Assembly (NCBI GenBank): GCA_017502125.1 | Contig: JAFVVN010000029.1 | Coordinates: forward strand, 1 to 64,000 | DNA length: 64,000 nucleotides | DNA from: Bacteroidales bacterium | GTDB taxonomy: Bacteria > Bacteroidota > Bacteroidia > Bacteroidales > UBA932 | Direction of reading: 5' to 3' | In this document: positions 25,611 to 34,544 of the stretch, piece by piece | How the letters are laid out: each line of letters starts with the position of its first letter | Numbering within the stretch: position 1 is the stretch's first letter | Notes under the pieces: generated by a model | The model's input: only the letters and a program-made list of their open reading frames with translations | Told to the model about the DNA's origin: nothing | The model's database searches: none | Made by a program: the position numbers and the translations under genes

Positions 25611-26813
25611 ATGCCTAAATTATTCCGGTTTATGAAGGAAAACGAGAATGCACTACATTCAAGATATGTGATCGACGGCATTCTGGGTGAAGCCACCCCT
25701 GCCGAGCTCCTTAACGAATGCATGGAGTACCCGTTTGATGATGAACTTGCCGATGGGGACTTCAAGGACATCGTGGACGAAACCATAGAAGCGCCTCTGT
25801 CCTCATTCGCATATGACAGCTCATCCTATCAGGAACTTCTTGCAAACACTGCTCGCGTGGCCGGAGAGGAGCGTTCTTTCAGAATGCTGTATCCGGGACA
25901 TTTCACCCGTCTGCAGATAGCCCAGGCACTTATAAGCAGGATATGGAGCAAGGGACATTTCCGCCTTGGAGACCTGCGGCTATGGGCACAGTGGGAATGG
26001 AACACGAGACCTGTGGGCAACATGGCGGCATTCTATTCCAGCATTTCTGAGGCAAGTGACTATATCTACGGGCTCGGCGTGAAACTGACCGACTACATAT
26101 TCATCGAAAGCGATCAGTCCAGCAGCGCCAAGTTCTACGCATGGCTTCCTGAAGAAGAAAGTGACCCTGACGAGGAACAGATGCACGAGATCCCTACCGG
26201 AATGCCACAGGGAACCATATTGTTCAAGGCGCCCTATGAAAGTTCGCATCCTTGGATCAGCGAGGAGAGGGAGTGCCCCCGCCAGCTGGTCAGCGATCCT
26301 GAAAGCCAGCTGATATACATACCTTTCGACACTTGTCCGTTCAAGCTTGGCGGATCACTTCTCACTGAGGTTTCCTGTCATAACGGAGGAGCTGCTCCAA
26401 ACATTCAGGATCCCGACTATTTCATTGACTGTTATGAAGTTGTGAGAGAACTGGTGGAAGACGGGGTCATAATGTCCGGAGTTGCTGTGGGTGACGGTGG
26501 ACTCGCTGTTGCAGCCAGGACCCTGTGTCAGGAATGCGGGGCCGACATAGATATAGGGGGGCTCATGGCATCCTATCAGGAAAATGACAGCATGAAGATC
26601 CTGTTTGGAGAAATCCCCGGAGTGCTGCTGCAGGTCAGTGACAATGACTATGATTATCTTGATTCACAGCTGATTCTCCAGGATGTTGCATATTATCCTA
26701 TAGGACGTCCTTCCTGTGATCATAAAGAGGTGAAAATCACTCAGAAAGCCAAGGCTGGAGTAGCAGATATCCTTGCGTCATTGCTGTCACAAGCCAGTGA
26801 AGGAGAAGATTAA
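25611..26813 (+). CDS. AIR-synthase-related C-terminal domain protein of unknown function
   Basis: About 400 residues. The C-terminal ~140 residues (DCYEVVRELVEDGVIMSGVAVGDGGLAVAARTLCQECG ... LFGEIPGVLLQVSDNDYDYL ... VAYYPIGRPS) match the AIR synthase-related C-terminal domain of the PurM/PurL/SelD family, including GDGGLA, the FGE-PGVLLQV strand and the closing IGR. The D-x-S of the PurL form (DVSDGG) is changed to AVGDGG. The N-terminal ~250 residues are acidic and do not resemble PurL or PurM domains that I recognise. The start is ATG 25611 or 25632; an ATG at 25581 is upstream of the likely promoter. It precedes ppdK by 142 bp on the same strand. No substrate can be named. Confidence 0.7.
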   Translation: MPKLFRFMKENENALHSRYVIDGILGEATPAELLNECMEYPFDDELADGDFKDIVDETIEAPLSSFAYDSSSYQELLANTARVAGEERSFRMLYPGHFTRLQIAQALISRIWSKGHFRLGDLRLWAQWEWNTRPVGNMAAFYSSISEASDYIYGLGVKLTDYIFIESDQSSSAKFYAWLPEEESDPDEEQMHEIPTGMPQGTILFKAPYESSHPWISEERECPRQLVSDPESQLIYIPFDTCPFKLGGSLLTEVSCHNGGAAPNIQDPDYFIDCYEVVRELVEDGVIMSGVAVGDGGLAVAARTLCQECGADIDIGGLMASYQENDSMKILFGEIPGVLLQVSDNDYDYLDSQLILQDVAYYPIGRPSCDHKEVKITQKAKAGVADILASLLSQASEGED

Positions 26814-26955
26814 GAAAATTAGCCCTTTGAGTCCGATGTTTTCTCAATATTTTTCACTAAATTCGCGCCGGATTTTTGCTAAAATTTCTCCCTCTAAGGG
26901 AGCGGCACTCAAAAAGAATATATAATCTATTATTAATTAAATACTTACAACGTTT

Positions 26956-29697
26956 ATGGAATCTAACAAGAAAAGAGTGTATTGCTTCGGTGGCAAGACT
27001 GCCGAGGGTAATGGCACTATGCGTGAGCTTCTCGGCGGAAAGGGTGCAAACCTCGCTGAGATGTGTACTCTCAACATTCCTGTTCCTGCAGGTTTCACAA
27101 TCACAACAGAGTGCTGCACCGAGTACTATGAGCTCGGCGGCGGATACAACGACGCACTCAAGGAAGAGGTAGCTGAGGCTCTCAAGAAGACTGAGGCTAT
27201 CATGGGTATGAAGTTCGGTGACAAGGAGAACCCTCTCCTCGTGTCATGCCGTTCAGGTGCCCGCAGCTCAATGCCTGGTATGATGGACACGATCCTCAAC
27301 ATCGGTCTCTGCTCTGAGACCATCCCTGGCATGATCGCAAAGACAAACAACCCACGTTTCGTATATGACGCATACCGTCGTCTCATCATGATGTACTCTG
27401 ACGTCGTGATGGAGAAGGCTGAGGGTATCGAGCCGGCTGACGGCCAGGGTATCCGCCAGCAGCTCGACAGGATGATGGAGGAGCTCAAGGTGGCCAAGGG
27501 CTACGCTTCTGACACAGACATCACTGCCGAGGAGCTTCAGGACCTCTGCGAGAAGTTCAAGGTACGCGTAAAGGAGGTTCTCGGAACTGAGTTCCCTGAT
27601 TCAGCTGAGGCTCAGCTCTGGGGATCGATCGGCGGTGTGTTCAAGTCTTGGAACGGAAAGCGCGCCATCGCATATCGTCGCATCGAGGGTATTCCTGACG
27701 AGTGGGGTACTGCAGTGAACGTACAGTCAATGGTGTTCGGTAACATGGGTTCTACATCAGCAACAGGTGTGGCATTCTCACGTAACCCTGCAAACGGTGA
27801 CAACAAGTTCTACGGCGAGTGGCTCATCAACGCACAGGGCGAGGACGTTGTGGCAGGTATCCGCACTCCTAACCCTCTCAACGAGGCTACAAAGAACCCT
27901 CACAACCAGAACCTCGAGTCTCTCGAGACTGCTATGCCTGAGGTTTACAAGGAGCTCGACGGAATCCGTCTCCACCTTGAGAACCACTTCCACGACATGC
28001 AGGACATCGAGTTCACCATCCAGGACGGAAAGCTCTGGATGCTCCAGTGCCGCGTGGGTAAGAGAACCGGTCTCGCTGCCCTGAACATGGCAATGGACAT
28101 GCTTGAGGAGGGTATGATCGACGAGAAGACAGCTGTGACTCGTATCGCTCCGGCTCAGCTCGACGAGATCCTTCACCCTATCCTTGACCCTGCATCTGAA
28201 AAGAAGGCTTCAGTGATCGCAAACGGTCTTCCAGCATCTCCAGGTGGAGCTGTGGGTGTGATCGCATTCACTTCTGAGGCTGCAATGGAATATAACGAGA
28301 AGGGAATCGCTTCAATCCTCGTACGTGAGGAGACTTCACCAGAGGACGTAGAGGGTATGCGTGCTTGTGCAGGTATCCTCACTCAGCGCGGTGGTATGAC
28401 CTCACACGCTGCTCTCGTGGCACGCGGATGGGGCAAGTGCTGCATCGTAGGTTGCGAGGCTATGCACATCGACCTCGAGAACAAGGTGATCAAATTCAAG
28501 GGCTCTGACAAGGAGTACCACGAGGGTGATGTTCTCTCGCTCAACGGAGCAAAGGGTAACGTATATGACGTGGCCATCGACACTATGGACGCATCAGACA
28601 ACCCACGTTTTGTTCAGTTCATGAACATCGTGGACAAGTTCCGCACAATGGGCGTACGCACAAACGCAGACACTCCGGAGGATGCAGCTCGCGCAATCAG
28701 CTTCGGCGCTGAGGGTATCGGTCTCTTCCGTATTGAGCACATGTTCTACGGACAGAACGCTGAGACTCCGCTCTCTAAGCTCCGCAAGATGATCCTTGCA
28801 AAGACAGATGACGAGCGTAAGGCAGCTCTCGCTGAGCTCGAGCCATTCATCAAGGCTGCAGTCAAGGGCACAATGAAGGTTATGGACGCCAAGCCTGTTA
28901 CCTTCCGTCTCCTCGACCCACCTCTCCATGAGTTCGTTCCTCAGACCGAGATCAAGAAGAACGAGCTTGCAGAGGAACTCCACATCTCTGTAGGCGAGAT
29001 CGAGAAGCGTGGTGAATCACTTCACGAGGTGAACCCTATGATGGGACACCGTGGTGTACGTCTCCACATCACATATCCTATGATTTCCGAGACTCAGTTC
29101 CGCGCCATCTTCACTGCTGCCGGAGAGCTCAAGAAGGAAGGATTCAACCCAATGCCGGAGATCATGGTTCCTGTAACCATCTCTGAGCGTGAGCTCTGCT
29201 TCCAGAAGGCCATCTGCGAGAAGATCCGTGCAGAGGTTGAGGCACAGTTCGGCTTCGACATCAAGTACAAGTTCGGTACTATGATCGAGATTCCACGTGC
29301 TGCCCTCACTGCTGACCGTATGGCTCGTACAGCTGAGTTCTTCTCATTCGGTACTAACGACCTCACTCAGATGACATTCGGTTTCTCACGTGACGACATC
29401 GGAACATTCATGGGTGACTACCTCGGCAACAAGATCCTCGACGCTGACCCATTCAAGACTCTCGACCAGAAGTCAGTAGGTAAGCTCGTTGAGTACGCTG
29501 TCGTAGAGGGACGCAAGTCTCGTGAGGCAGTTGCCGGTGAGAGCCTCAAGTGCGGTATCTGCGGTGAGCACGGTGGTGATCCTGCATCAGTTGAGTTCTG
29601 CTACAAGATCGGTCTCAACTACGTGTCATGCTCTCCATTCCGCGTTCCAATCGCAAGACTTGCTGCGGCTCAGGCTGCAATCAAGGCTGGAAAGTAA
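26956..29697 (+). CDS. ppdK: Pyruvate, phosphate dikinase
   Basis: 913-residue enzyme interconverting pyruvate, ATP and phosphate with PEP, AMP and PPi; in anaerobes it usually runs towards pyruvate. The N-terminal ATP-grasp domain includes GGKGANLAEM and SCRSGARSSMPGMMDTILNIGL. The phosphohistidine domain carries the catalytic His in TQRGGMTSHAALVARGWGKCC near residue 485. The C-terminal PEP/pyruvate TIM barrel includes FGAEGIGLFRIEHMF, KFGTMIEIPRAAL, FFSFGTNDLTQMTFGFSRDD and the cysteine-bearing CGICGEHGGDP. Codon use is the most biased in the window (GAG, CTC, CGT and GGT), indicating very high expression. A strong terminator follows. Confidence 0.97.
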   Translation: MESNKKRVYCFGGKTAEGNGTMRELLGGKGANLAEMCTLNIPVPAGFTITTECCTEYYELGGGYNDALKEEVAEALKKTEAIMGMKFGDKENPLLVSCRSGARSSMPGMMDTILNIGLCSETIPGMIAKTNNPRFVYDAYRRLIMMYSDVVMEKAEGIEPADGQGIRQQLDRMMEELKVAKGYASDTDITAEELQDLCEKFKVRVKEVLGTEFPDSAEAQLWGSIGGVFKSWNGKRAIAYRRIEGIPDEWGTAVNVQSMVFGNMGSTSATGVAFSRNPANGDNKFYGEWLINAQGEDVVAGIRTPNPLNEATKNPHNQNLESLETAMPEVYKELDGIRLHLENHFHDMQDIEFTIQDGKLWMLQCRVGKRTGLAALNMAMDMLEEGMIDEKTAVTRIAPAQLDEILHPILDPASEKKASVIANGLPASPGGAVGVIAFTSEAAMEYNEKGIASILVREETSPEDVEGMRACAGILTQRGGMTSHAALVARGWGKCCIVGCEAMHIDLENKVIKFKGSDKEYHEGDVLSLNGAKGNVYDVAIDTMDASDNPRFVQFMNIVDKFRTMGVRTNADTPEDAARAISFGAEGIGLFRIEHMFYGQNAETPLSKLRKMILAKTDDERKAALAELEPFIKAAVKGTMKVMDAKPVTFRLLDPPLHEFVPQTEIKKNELAEELHISVGEIEKRGESLHEVNPMMGHRGVRLHITYPMISETQFRAIFTAAGELKKEGFNPMPEIMVPVTISERELCFQKAICEKIRAEVEAQFGFDIKYKFGTMIEIPRAALTADRMARTAEFFSFGTNDLTQMTFGFSRDDIGTFMGDYLGNKILDADPFKTLDQKSVGKLVEYAVVEGRKSREAVAGESLKCGICGEHGGDPASVEFCYKIGLNYVSCSPFRVPIARLAAAQAAIKAGK

Positions 29698-29714
29698 TTC
29701 CATAATAATATTGG

Positions 29715-29750
29715 AAATGAGGATGGCTGAAAAGTCATCCTCATTTTTAT
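29715..29750 (+). terminator. ppdK terminator
   Basis: AAATGAGGATG pairs perfectly with CATCCTCATTT around a 10-nt loop and continues into TTTTTATT, 17 bp after the ppdK stop. Confidence 0.9.
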
Positions 29751-29798
29751 TGATGGTTGCCCGTAGTTAGAGCCAAAGGACTTATTGACATCGGGTGT

Positions 29799-29831
29799 CA
29801 GGCGTTAAATCAGCCAAAACTCTGCCTGTCG
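29799..29831. repeat. Interspersed 33-bp element, copy A
   Basis: CAGGCG, a variable 10-bp centre (TTAAATCAGC), then CAAAACTCTGCCTGTCG. The same ends and exact spacing recur at 29872 and 37579. The CAGGC and GCCTG ends are inverted, giving a hairpin. The region 29698-30048 otherwise holds only the ppdK terminator, copy B and the tRNA gene. Confidence 0.75.
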
Positions 29832-29871
29832 GTGCCGGAAAGGAGGCAAGTTGATGTATTTTCAGTACATT

Positions 29872-29904
29872 CAGGCGCTAAAACGCTCAAAACTCTGCCT
29901 GTCG
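29872..29904. repeat. Interspersed 33-bp element, copy B
   Basis: CAGGCG, centre CTAAAACGCT, then CAAAACTCTGCCTGTCG, in the same orientation as copy A and 73 bp downstream of it. Confidence 0.75.
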
Positions 29905-29938
29905 TTTTCACGCGATTACTTATATAACCAAAATTTAT

Positions 29939-29946
29939 TATATTTG
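29939..29946 (+). promoter_or_regulatory. tRNA-Gly promoter, -7 box
   Basis: TATATTTG, an exact TAnnTTTG match ending 9 bp before the mature tRNA 5' end. Confidence 0.6.
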
Positions 29947-29955
29947 TAGAAAATT

Positions 29956-30027
29956 GCGGGTGTAGCTCAGTGGTAGAGCATCGGCTTCCCAAGCCGAGGG
30001 CCGCGGGTTCGATCCCCGTCACCCGCT
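29956..30027 (+). tRNA. tRNA-Gly (anticodon CCC)
   Basis: A complete cloverleaf: acceptor GCGGGTG with CACCCGC, D arm GCTC...GAGC, anticodon stem TCGGC/GCCGA with loop TTCCCAA (anticodon CCC at 29988-29990), and T arm with TTCGATC. It reads GGG. The 3' CCA is not encoded (CAA follows). A sialate O-acetylesterase gene begins 21 bp downstream and may be read through from the tRNA promoter. Confidence 0.97.
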
Positions 30028-30048
30028 CAACACATAATTAATGACATC

Positions 30049-31488
30049 ATGAAGAAACTGACAGCAATCATTCTTCTGATTTTCGTTTTCGTGTCAGTAG
30101 AAGCCAAGCTTGATCTTTCAAGGCTTCATAGCAACGGCATGGTACTGCAGCAGAATGCCGAAGCGAAGATCTGGGGCACGAGTTCACCGGAAAGTCAAGT
30201 TACGGTCACTCCATCATGGAACGGCAAGGCATACAGATGCAAGGCTGATTCCAACGGCCACTGGTGCGTATCTGTAGCGACTCCTGCGGGAAGCTACAGG
30301 GCCTACAGCATGACAGTGAAGGGGGACGGAGAAACGATCAGAATCGAAGACATCCTCATAGGAGAGGTTTGGCTTGCATCCGGCCAGAGCAATATGGAGA
30401 TGCCGATGAGAGGCTTCTATAACTGTCCTGTGGAAGATGCGGCGGAGTTCATCGCAGCACCCCCTGCAAAGGAGAAGGTGAGGATGATTACTATCCCTGT
30501 CCGTCAGTCCTATGAGCCACTGAGTGATTTTGAAGGAAGCTGGAAGGGGGCAGAATCTGCAACTATTCCCGACATGAGCGCCACTGCATATTTCTTTGCA
30601 CGCAAGCTTAACGAAGTGATTGACATCCCTGTCGGGGTCGTGTCATTCGCATATGGTGGAGCCAGAGTGGAAAGCTGGCTGCCGAAGGAAATCCTTCAAG
30701 GCTATCCTGACGAAGACCTCAGTCGTGAAGCCATTGAGGCTCAGACACATTATGTGAGGCCTTATCTTGCCTACAACGCCATGCTCTGCCCAGTCAAGGG
30801 ATATACGGCAAAGGGATTCATATGGTATCAGGGATGCTCGAACGTCGGAAAGCACGAGCAATTCCCAGAAAGAATGACCACATTGATAAATCACTGGAGA
30901 GAATGCTGGCAGGACACTCAAGCCCAGATGCCTTTCTATATGGTGGAGATTGCTCCATATAGGTATAAGTCGCGGGATCAGGTGAGCTATGCATCATATC
31001 TCAGGCAGGCACAGCATGAAGTTGCCGCCACAGTTCCCAACTGCGGAATCGTGGTAACCAACGACCTCGTGGAGTCCTATGAGAAAGACAATATCCATCC
31101 TGCAAAGAAGCGCCAGGTCGGAGAGAGACTGGCATATTGGGCATTGAACCGCAATTATGGATTCAGCAGAGTGGCATGCGAAAGTCCTCGCGCAATTAAG
31201 TGTACTCCAATGAGTAATGGCGCAGAAATATGTGTGGAGCTTACAAACTGCCATAACGGGCTGAACAGATGGATGGAAATAGAGGGTCTGGAAGTTGCCG
31301 GAAGCGACGGTGTCTTCTATCCGGTGACCTATGCCTACTTCGAGTGGGAGCCGAAAGTGCTGCGTGTGAGGTCGGAATTTGTTCACGACCCGTGTGAAGT
31401 AAGATATGGCTGGGGGGACTTCAACCCAGGAAACCTGAAGAATGTTGAAGGAATGCCTGTGGCTCCTTTCTGGATTAAACTGAAATAA
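30049..31488 (+). CDS. Sialate O-acetylesterase family protein (SGNH hydrolase)
   Basis: 479-residue exported esterase. A signal peptide (MKKLTAIILLIFVFVSVEAK) precedes a beta-sandwich-like N-terminal part, then the SGNH nucleophile motif WLASGQSNMEMPM near residue 110, a conserved FAYGGARVESWLP (block with G) near 200, and KGFIWYQGCSNVGKH near 262 (the N block). The C-terminal NIHPAKKRQVGERLA near 350 provides the Asp/His pair. Members remove acetyl groups from sialic acids or from acetylated plant xylan; the GH3 xylosidase-like gene at 37.6 kb makes the latter plausible but is unlinked. It follows tRNA-Gly. Confidence 0.87.
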   Translation: MKKLTAIILLIFVFVSVEAKLDLSRLHSNGMVLQQNAEAKIWGTSSPESQVTVTPSWNGKAYRCKADSNGHWCVSVATPAGSYRAYSMTVKGDGETIRIEDILIGEVWLASGQSNMEMPMRGFYNCPVEDAAEFIAAPPAKEKVRMITIPVRQSYEPLSDFEGSWKGAESATIPDMSATAYFFARKLNEVIDIPVGVVSFAYGGARVESWLPKEILQGYPDEDLSREAIEAQTHYVRPYLAYNAMLCPVKGYTAKGFIWYQGCSNVGKHEQFPERMTTLINHWRECWQDTQAQMPFYMVEIAPYRYKSRDQVSYASYLRQAQHEVAATVPNCGIVVTNDLVESYEKDNIHPAKKRQVGERLAYWALNRNYGFSRVACESPRAIKCTPMSNGAEICVELTNCHNGLNRWMEIEGLEVAGSDGVFYPVTYAYFEWEPKVLRVRSEFVHDPCEVRYGWGDFNPGNLKNVEGMPVAPFWIKLK

Positions 31489-31502
31489 ACCAAGAGACTA
31501 TA

Positions 31503-32078
31503 ATGAAAGGCGTATATGTTTTTTTAGCTGATGGATTCGAGGTGTCCGAAGCACTGACAACCGTCAATATGCTCCGGAGAGGCGGAGTGAATGTCAAGAC
31601 AGTTTCAATATACGACGACAGGATCGTGACAAGTTCAAACAGGATTCCTGTGGTGGCAGATATGGCATTCGGCGAGTTCAGGGCATCGACCACGTTCGGA
31701 GTCTGCCTGCCTACGGACGTGATGATATTCCCGGGAGGTATGCCGGGTTCTGCAAATCTTGCGGCCTTCGGAAAACTTATGGACATCATGCAGGATCACC
31801 ATGCAAACGGAGGTACATTGGCAGCCATCTGCGCTGCGCCGAGCGTGGTACTGAGCCTTATCCCTGATCTGACCGGCAGAAAGATGACATGCTATGACGG
31901 TTTTGAAGATGCACTGACTGCCAAGGGAGCCGAATATGTAAAGGATGGAGTAGTGGCAGACGGCAACATCATCACAGGCCGTGGACCAGGTTGGGCAGTC
32001 GATTTCGGTCTCGCTATCCTGGCACATATAAAGGGTCAGGAGACATCAGACAAAGTGAAGGCAGGACTCATGCTTTAG
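31503..32078 (+). CDS. DJ-1/PfpI family protein
   Basis: 191-residue protein of the DJ-1/ThiJ/YajL class. The nucleophilic cysteine is C110 in AAICAAPSVVL, the partner glutamate E13 lies in ADGFEVSE, and the GGMPGSANLAAF loop near residue 80 is typical. The family includes chaperone-like, glyoxalase and deglycase activities, and the real substrate remains disputed. It begins 14 bp after the esterase gene and its last four bases overlap the end of the convergent phosphatase gene. Confidence 0.9.
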   Translation: MKGVYVFLADGFEVSEALTTVNMLRRGGVNVKTVSIYDDRIVTSSNRIPVVADMAFGEFRASTTFGVCLPTDVMIFPGGMPGSANLAAFGKLMDIMQDHHANGGTLAAICAAPSVVLSLIPDLTGRKMTCYDGFEDALTAKGAEYVKDGVVADGNIITGRGPGWAVDFGLAILAHIKGQETSDKVKAGLML

Positions 32079-32566
32079 AATCTGGCCCTGACGATGGCGG
32101 TGTAGAGATTACGGCATGCTTCCTCGAGAAGGTCAAGGACAAGACTGAATCCCTCTGCACCCATGTAATAAGGGTCAGGAATATAGGAAATCTTATGGGT
32201 GGTCAGGTAACTGGCCATCCTTTTTATCTTATGCGTAGCCTCGACAGAGGGGGCAAGATGCATGAGATCCTCATAATTCTGGTCATCCATCGCCACGATA
32301 AGGTCGAAGTCCAGGAAATCAAGTCCGGAAACCGGTCTGGCACGATGAGTAAGGGCATAGCCACGATACATGGCAGCGTTACGCATACGACGGTCAGGCA
32401 TCTCTCCCCTATGACCGCTATATGTTCCTGCTGAATCGACTTCAAAACAATCCTGCACACCTTCCTCACTGATGATATGTTCGAATATTCCCTGTGCAGC
32501 AGGTGACCTGCATATATTCCCCAGGCACACGAAAAGGACTTTGTATTTGCTGTTGACTTTTTCCAT
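32075..32566 (-). CDS. Low-molecular-weight protein-tyrosine phosphatase
   Basis: 163-residue cytoplasmic phosphatase. The P-loop C-x5-R-S is CLGNICRS with C14 and R20, and the general-acid aspartate lies in DPYYMG near residue 123. The rest (VDSAGTYSGHRGEMPDRRM) fits the family closely. It can remove phosphate from tyrosine or arginine residues; in Bacteroidota some members act on capsule kinases. It starts 4 bp after alr on the same strand, so the two are co-transcribed, and it overlaps the convergent DJ-1 gene by 4 bp. Confidence 0.93.
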   Translation of the reverse strand: MEKVNSKYKVLFVCLGNICRSPAAQGIFEHIISEEGVQDCFEVDSAGTYSGHRGEMPDRRMRNAAMYRGYALTHRARPVSGLDFLDFDLIVAMDDQNYEDLMHLAPSVEATHKIKRMASYLTTHKISYIPDPYYMGAEGFSLVLDLLEEACRNLYTAIVRARF

Positions 32567-32570
32567 AGAG

Positions 32571-33680
32571 TTAACGTATGACTACTCTTTCAATTCTACG
32601 AGGCACGGAGGTCAGGATCTCATATGGGATAGTTCCCAGGATCTCGGCAAGTTCGGATACCGTCGGGTCCTCTCCGAAGATGGTGACGGTGTCCCCTTCC
32701 TTCACATCCACCCCTGTCACATCCAGCATGGTCATATCCATGCATATGTTTCCGATGACAGGAACCTTATGACCGTTCACAGTGAACTTTCCCTTTCCCC
32801 TGCTCAGATGCCTGTCAAGACCGTCAGCATAGCCCACAGGAATGGTGGCAACTACAGTTCCATCCTCGGCAATCTTTCCATGTCCACCATAACCGACAGT
32901 ACCATCCGAAGGCTTGAGTATCTTCACCTGCAGGACCTTACACTTGAACGAGGCTACTGGGGTCAGTTCAGTTCCTGGCACAGCGCTCACGCCATATATT
33001 CCTATCCCGAGGCGGACCATATCGAACTGATATTGAGGGAAACGCTCTATTCCGGCGGAATTAAGTATATGATACAAAGGCCTGTATCCGAGAACCGAAG
33101 TCAGCCTGTCTGCATTGGTCTTGAAAAGTTCTATCTGCCTCAGGGTATACACGTCATGCGCCGGTTCGTCCGCTACCGCAAGATGGGAATATACAGACTT
33201 GATCTTCACGCAGTCACAGTTCCTCAGATACTCAGACAGTTCGTCCAGCTCCTCAGTCATGAAACCGAGACGATGCATTCCTGTGTCCAGCTTGAGATGA
33301 ACAGGGAAATCCTTCAGTCCTCTTTTTTCCAGCACAGAACAAAGCACCTTAAGTGAATACAGGTTAGGAATTCCTGGTTCGAGACCATAGTTGATTATCT
33401 GTTCAAAGGAATCGGTACCCGCAGTCAGAACCATGATAGGAGACTTTATGCCTCCCTGGCGCAGTTCTATACCCTCGACAGGATAAGCGACTGCCAGATA
33501 ATCCGCCCCGGCTTCCTCCATAAGTGAAGCAAACTCCACCGCACCATGACCATAGGCATTGGCCTTCACCAGCACAAGAAGTCGTGTGGAGGCGTCGAGC
33601 TTGGACCTGAAATACCTATAGTTTTCAAGACAGCCATTGAGGTTGATTTCCAGTCTTGAAAAGTCGTTATTGATATACAT
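32571..33680 (-). CDS. alr: Alanine racemase
   Basis: 369-residue PLP enzyme that makes D-alanine for peptidoglycan. The PLP lysine is K39 in LVKANAYGHG. The barrel continues with NLYSLKVLCSVL and VHLKLDTGMHRLGF, the HILNSAGIERFP block and VRLGIGIYG, and the C-terminal beta domain carries the catalytic tyrosine in VGYGGHGKIAEDG and NICMDMTMLDVT. It is a stand-alone racemase, not fused to MurF as in some Bacteroidota. It has a -7 box 26 bp upstream and overlaps its promoter region with the divergent zinc peptidase gene. Confidence 0.96.
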   Translation of the reverse strand: MYINNDFSRLEINLNGCLENYRYFRSKLDASTRLLVLVKANAYGHGAVEFASLMEEAGADYLAVAYPVEGIELRQGGIKSPIMVLTAGTDSFEQIINYGLEPGIPNLYSLKVLCSVLEKRGLKDFPVHLKLDTGMHRLGFMTEELDELSEYLRNCDCVKIKSVYSHLAVADEPAHDVYTLRQIELFKTNADRLTSVLGYRPLYHILNSAGIERFPQYQFDMVRLGIGIYGVSAVPGTELTPVASFKCKVLQVKILKPSDGTVGYGGHGKIAEDGTVVATIPVGYADGLDRHLSRGKGKFTVNGHKVPVIGNICMDMTMLDVTGVDVKEGDTVTIFGEDPTVSELAEILGTIPYEILTSVPRRIERVVIR

Positions 33681-33705
33681 ATGCGAGATTCCTAAAAACA
33701 GAGTG

Positions 33706-33713
33706 CAAAATTA
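33706..33713 (-). promoter_or_regulatory. alr promoter, -7 box
   Basis: On the minus strand TAATTTTG, matching TAnnTTTG, 25 bp before the alr start codon. Confidence 0.55.
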
Positions 33714-33735
33714 CTAAATTATCTGATATAAATGT

Positions 33736-33743
33736 TAATTTTG
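33736..33743 (+). promoter_or_regulatory. Zinc peptidase gene promoter, -7 box
   Basis: TAATTTTG matches TAnnTTTG. It lies 22 bp from the divergent alr -7 box and leaves a leader of about 97 nt containing a small GCACG/CGTGC hairpin (33750-33772). Confidence 0.45.
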
Positions 33744-33846
33744 TTGCTGGCACGCATTTCGCATAATCGTGCGCCCGGAATAAAAACAGATCGCACAGAT
33801 GACATTGTGTCATTCTGGCAGAAACTAACCGTAAAAAAAAGAAGGA

Positions 33847-34521
33847 ATGAACATTTGGACAATAATGATTGTTGTGATGGTGCTCAGTCTCATCATACAG
33901 CAGATGCTACAGAGCCGTTTCAACAAGTATTCGAGAGTCGGTACAGCCAACGGAATGTCAGGAGCGGAAGTAGCTCAGAAGATGCTGCAGGATCATGGAA
34001 TTTACGACGTGAAGGTGGTCCCTACACGGGGAATGCTGACAGACCATTACAATCCCCAGACAAAGACAGTCGCCCTCAGTGAAGGGGTATATCAGAGCAG
34101 AAGCGTCGCTGCAGCTGCAGTGGCAGCCCATGAGTGTGGTCACGCTGTCCAGCACGCATGCGGATATGCTCCACTCAGGATGCGCTCTGCATTGGTACCA
34201 GTGGTGAGTTTTGCATCAAACATAGTGCAGTGGGTGCTTCTGGCAGGTGTAATCTTCTTCAACATATTCCCGAGCCTTCTCTGGCTTGGAATCGGACTCT
34301 TTGCCATGACCACCATATTCAGCTTCATAACCCTCCCGGTGGAGATAAACGCAAGCACGAGAGCAATAGCATGGCTCGGAAACACCGGAGTGACAGACCA
34401 GAAGACCCATCCGATGGCAATCGATGCGCTCAAATGGGCTGCCTATACATATGTAATAGCCGCAATAGGCTCACTCGCCACTCTGCTATATTATATAGGT
34501 ATAGCCAGAAGCAGGGACTAA
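33847..34521 (+). CDS. Membrane zinc metallopeptidase (YugP family)
   Basis: 224-residue integral membrane protein. It begins with a transmembrane helix (MNIWTIMIVVMVLSLIIQQML). The zinc site HECGHAVQH lies near residue 97, preceded by VALSEGVYQSRSVAAAAVAA. Two further hydrophobic helices (FASNIVQWVLLAGVIFFNIFPSLLWLGIGLFAMTTIFSFITLPVE, then WAAYTYVIAAIGSLATLLYYIG) follow. The HExGHxxxH signature places it among the Zn-protease 2/YugP proteins, with unknown substrates. It is 23 bp upstream of the M16 peptidase gene, so the two may be one unit. The membrane topology was judged by eye. Confidence 0.9.
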   Translation: MNIWTIMIVVMVLSLIIQQMLQSRFNKYSRVGTANGMSGAEVAQKMLQDHGIYDVKVVPTRGMLTDHYNPQTKTVALSEGVYQSRSVAAAAVAAHECGHAVQHACGYAPLRMRSALVPVVSFASNIVQWVLLAGVIFFNIFPSLLWLGIGLFAMTTIFSFITLPVEINASTRAIAWLGNTGVTDQKTHPMAIDALKWAAYTYVIAAIGSLATLLYYIGIARSRD

Positions 34522-34544
34522 GAAAACACCAAAACCATAATATC

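Noticed and set aside
32472-33356. Plus-strand frame of 294 residues opposite alr
   Set aside because: A shadow of alanine racemase; no recognisable protein signature.
34134-34544. N-terminal extension of the M16 peptidase frame
   Set aside because: The frame runs back through the zinc peptidase gene but the natural start is the ATG at 34545, which begins a clean lipoprotein signal peptide.
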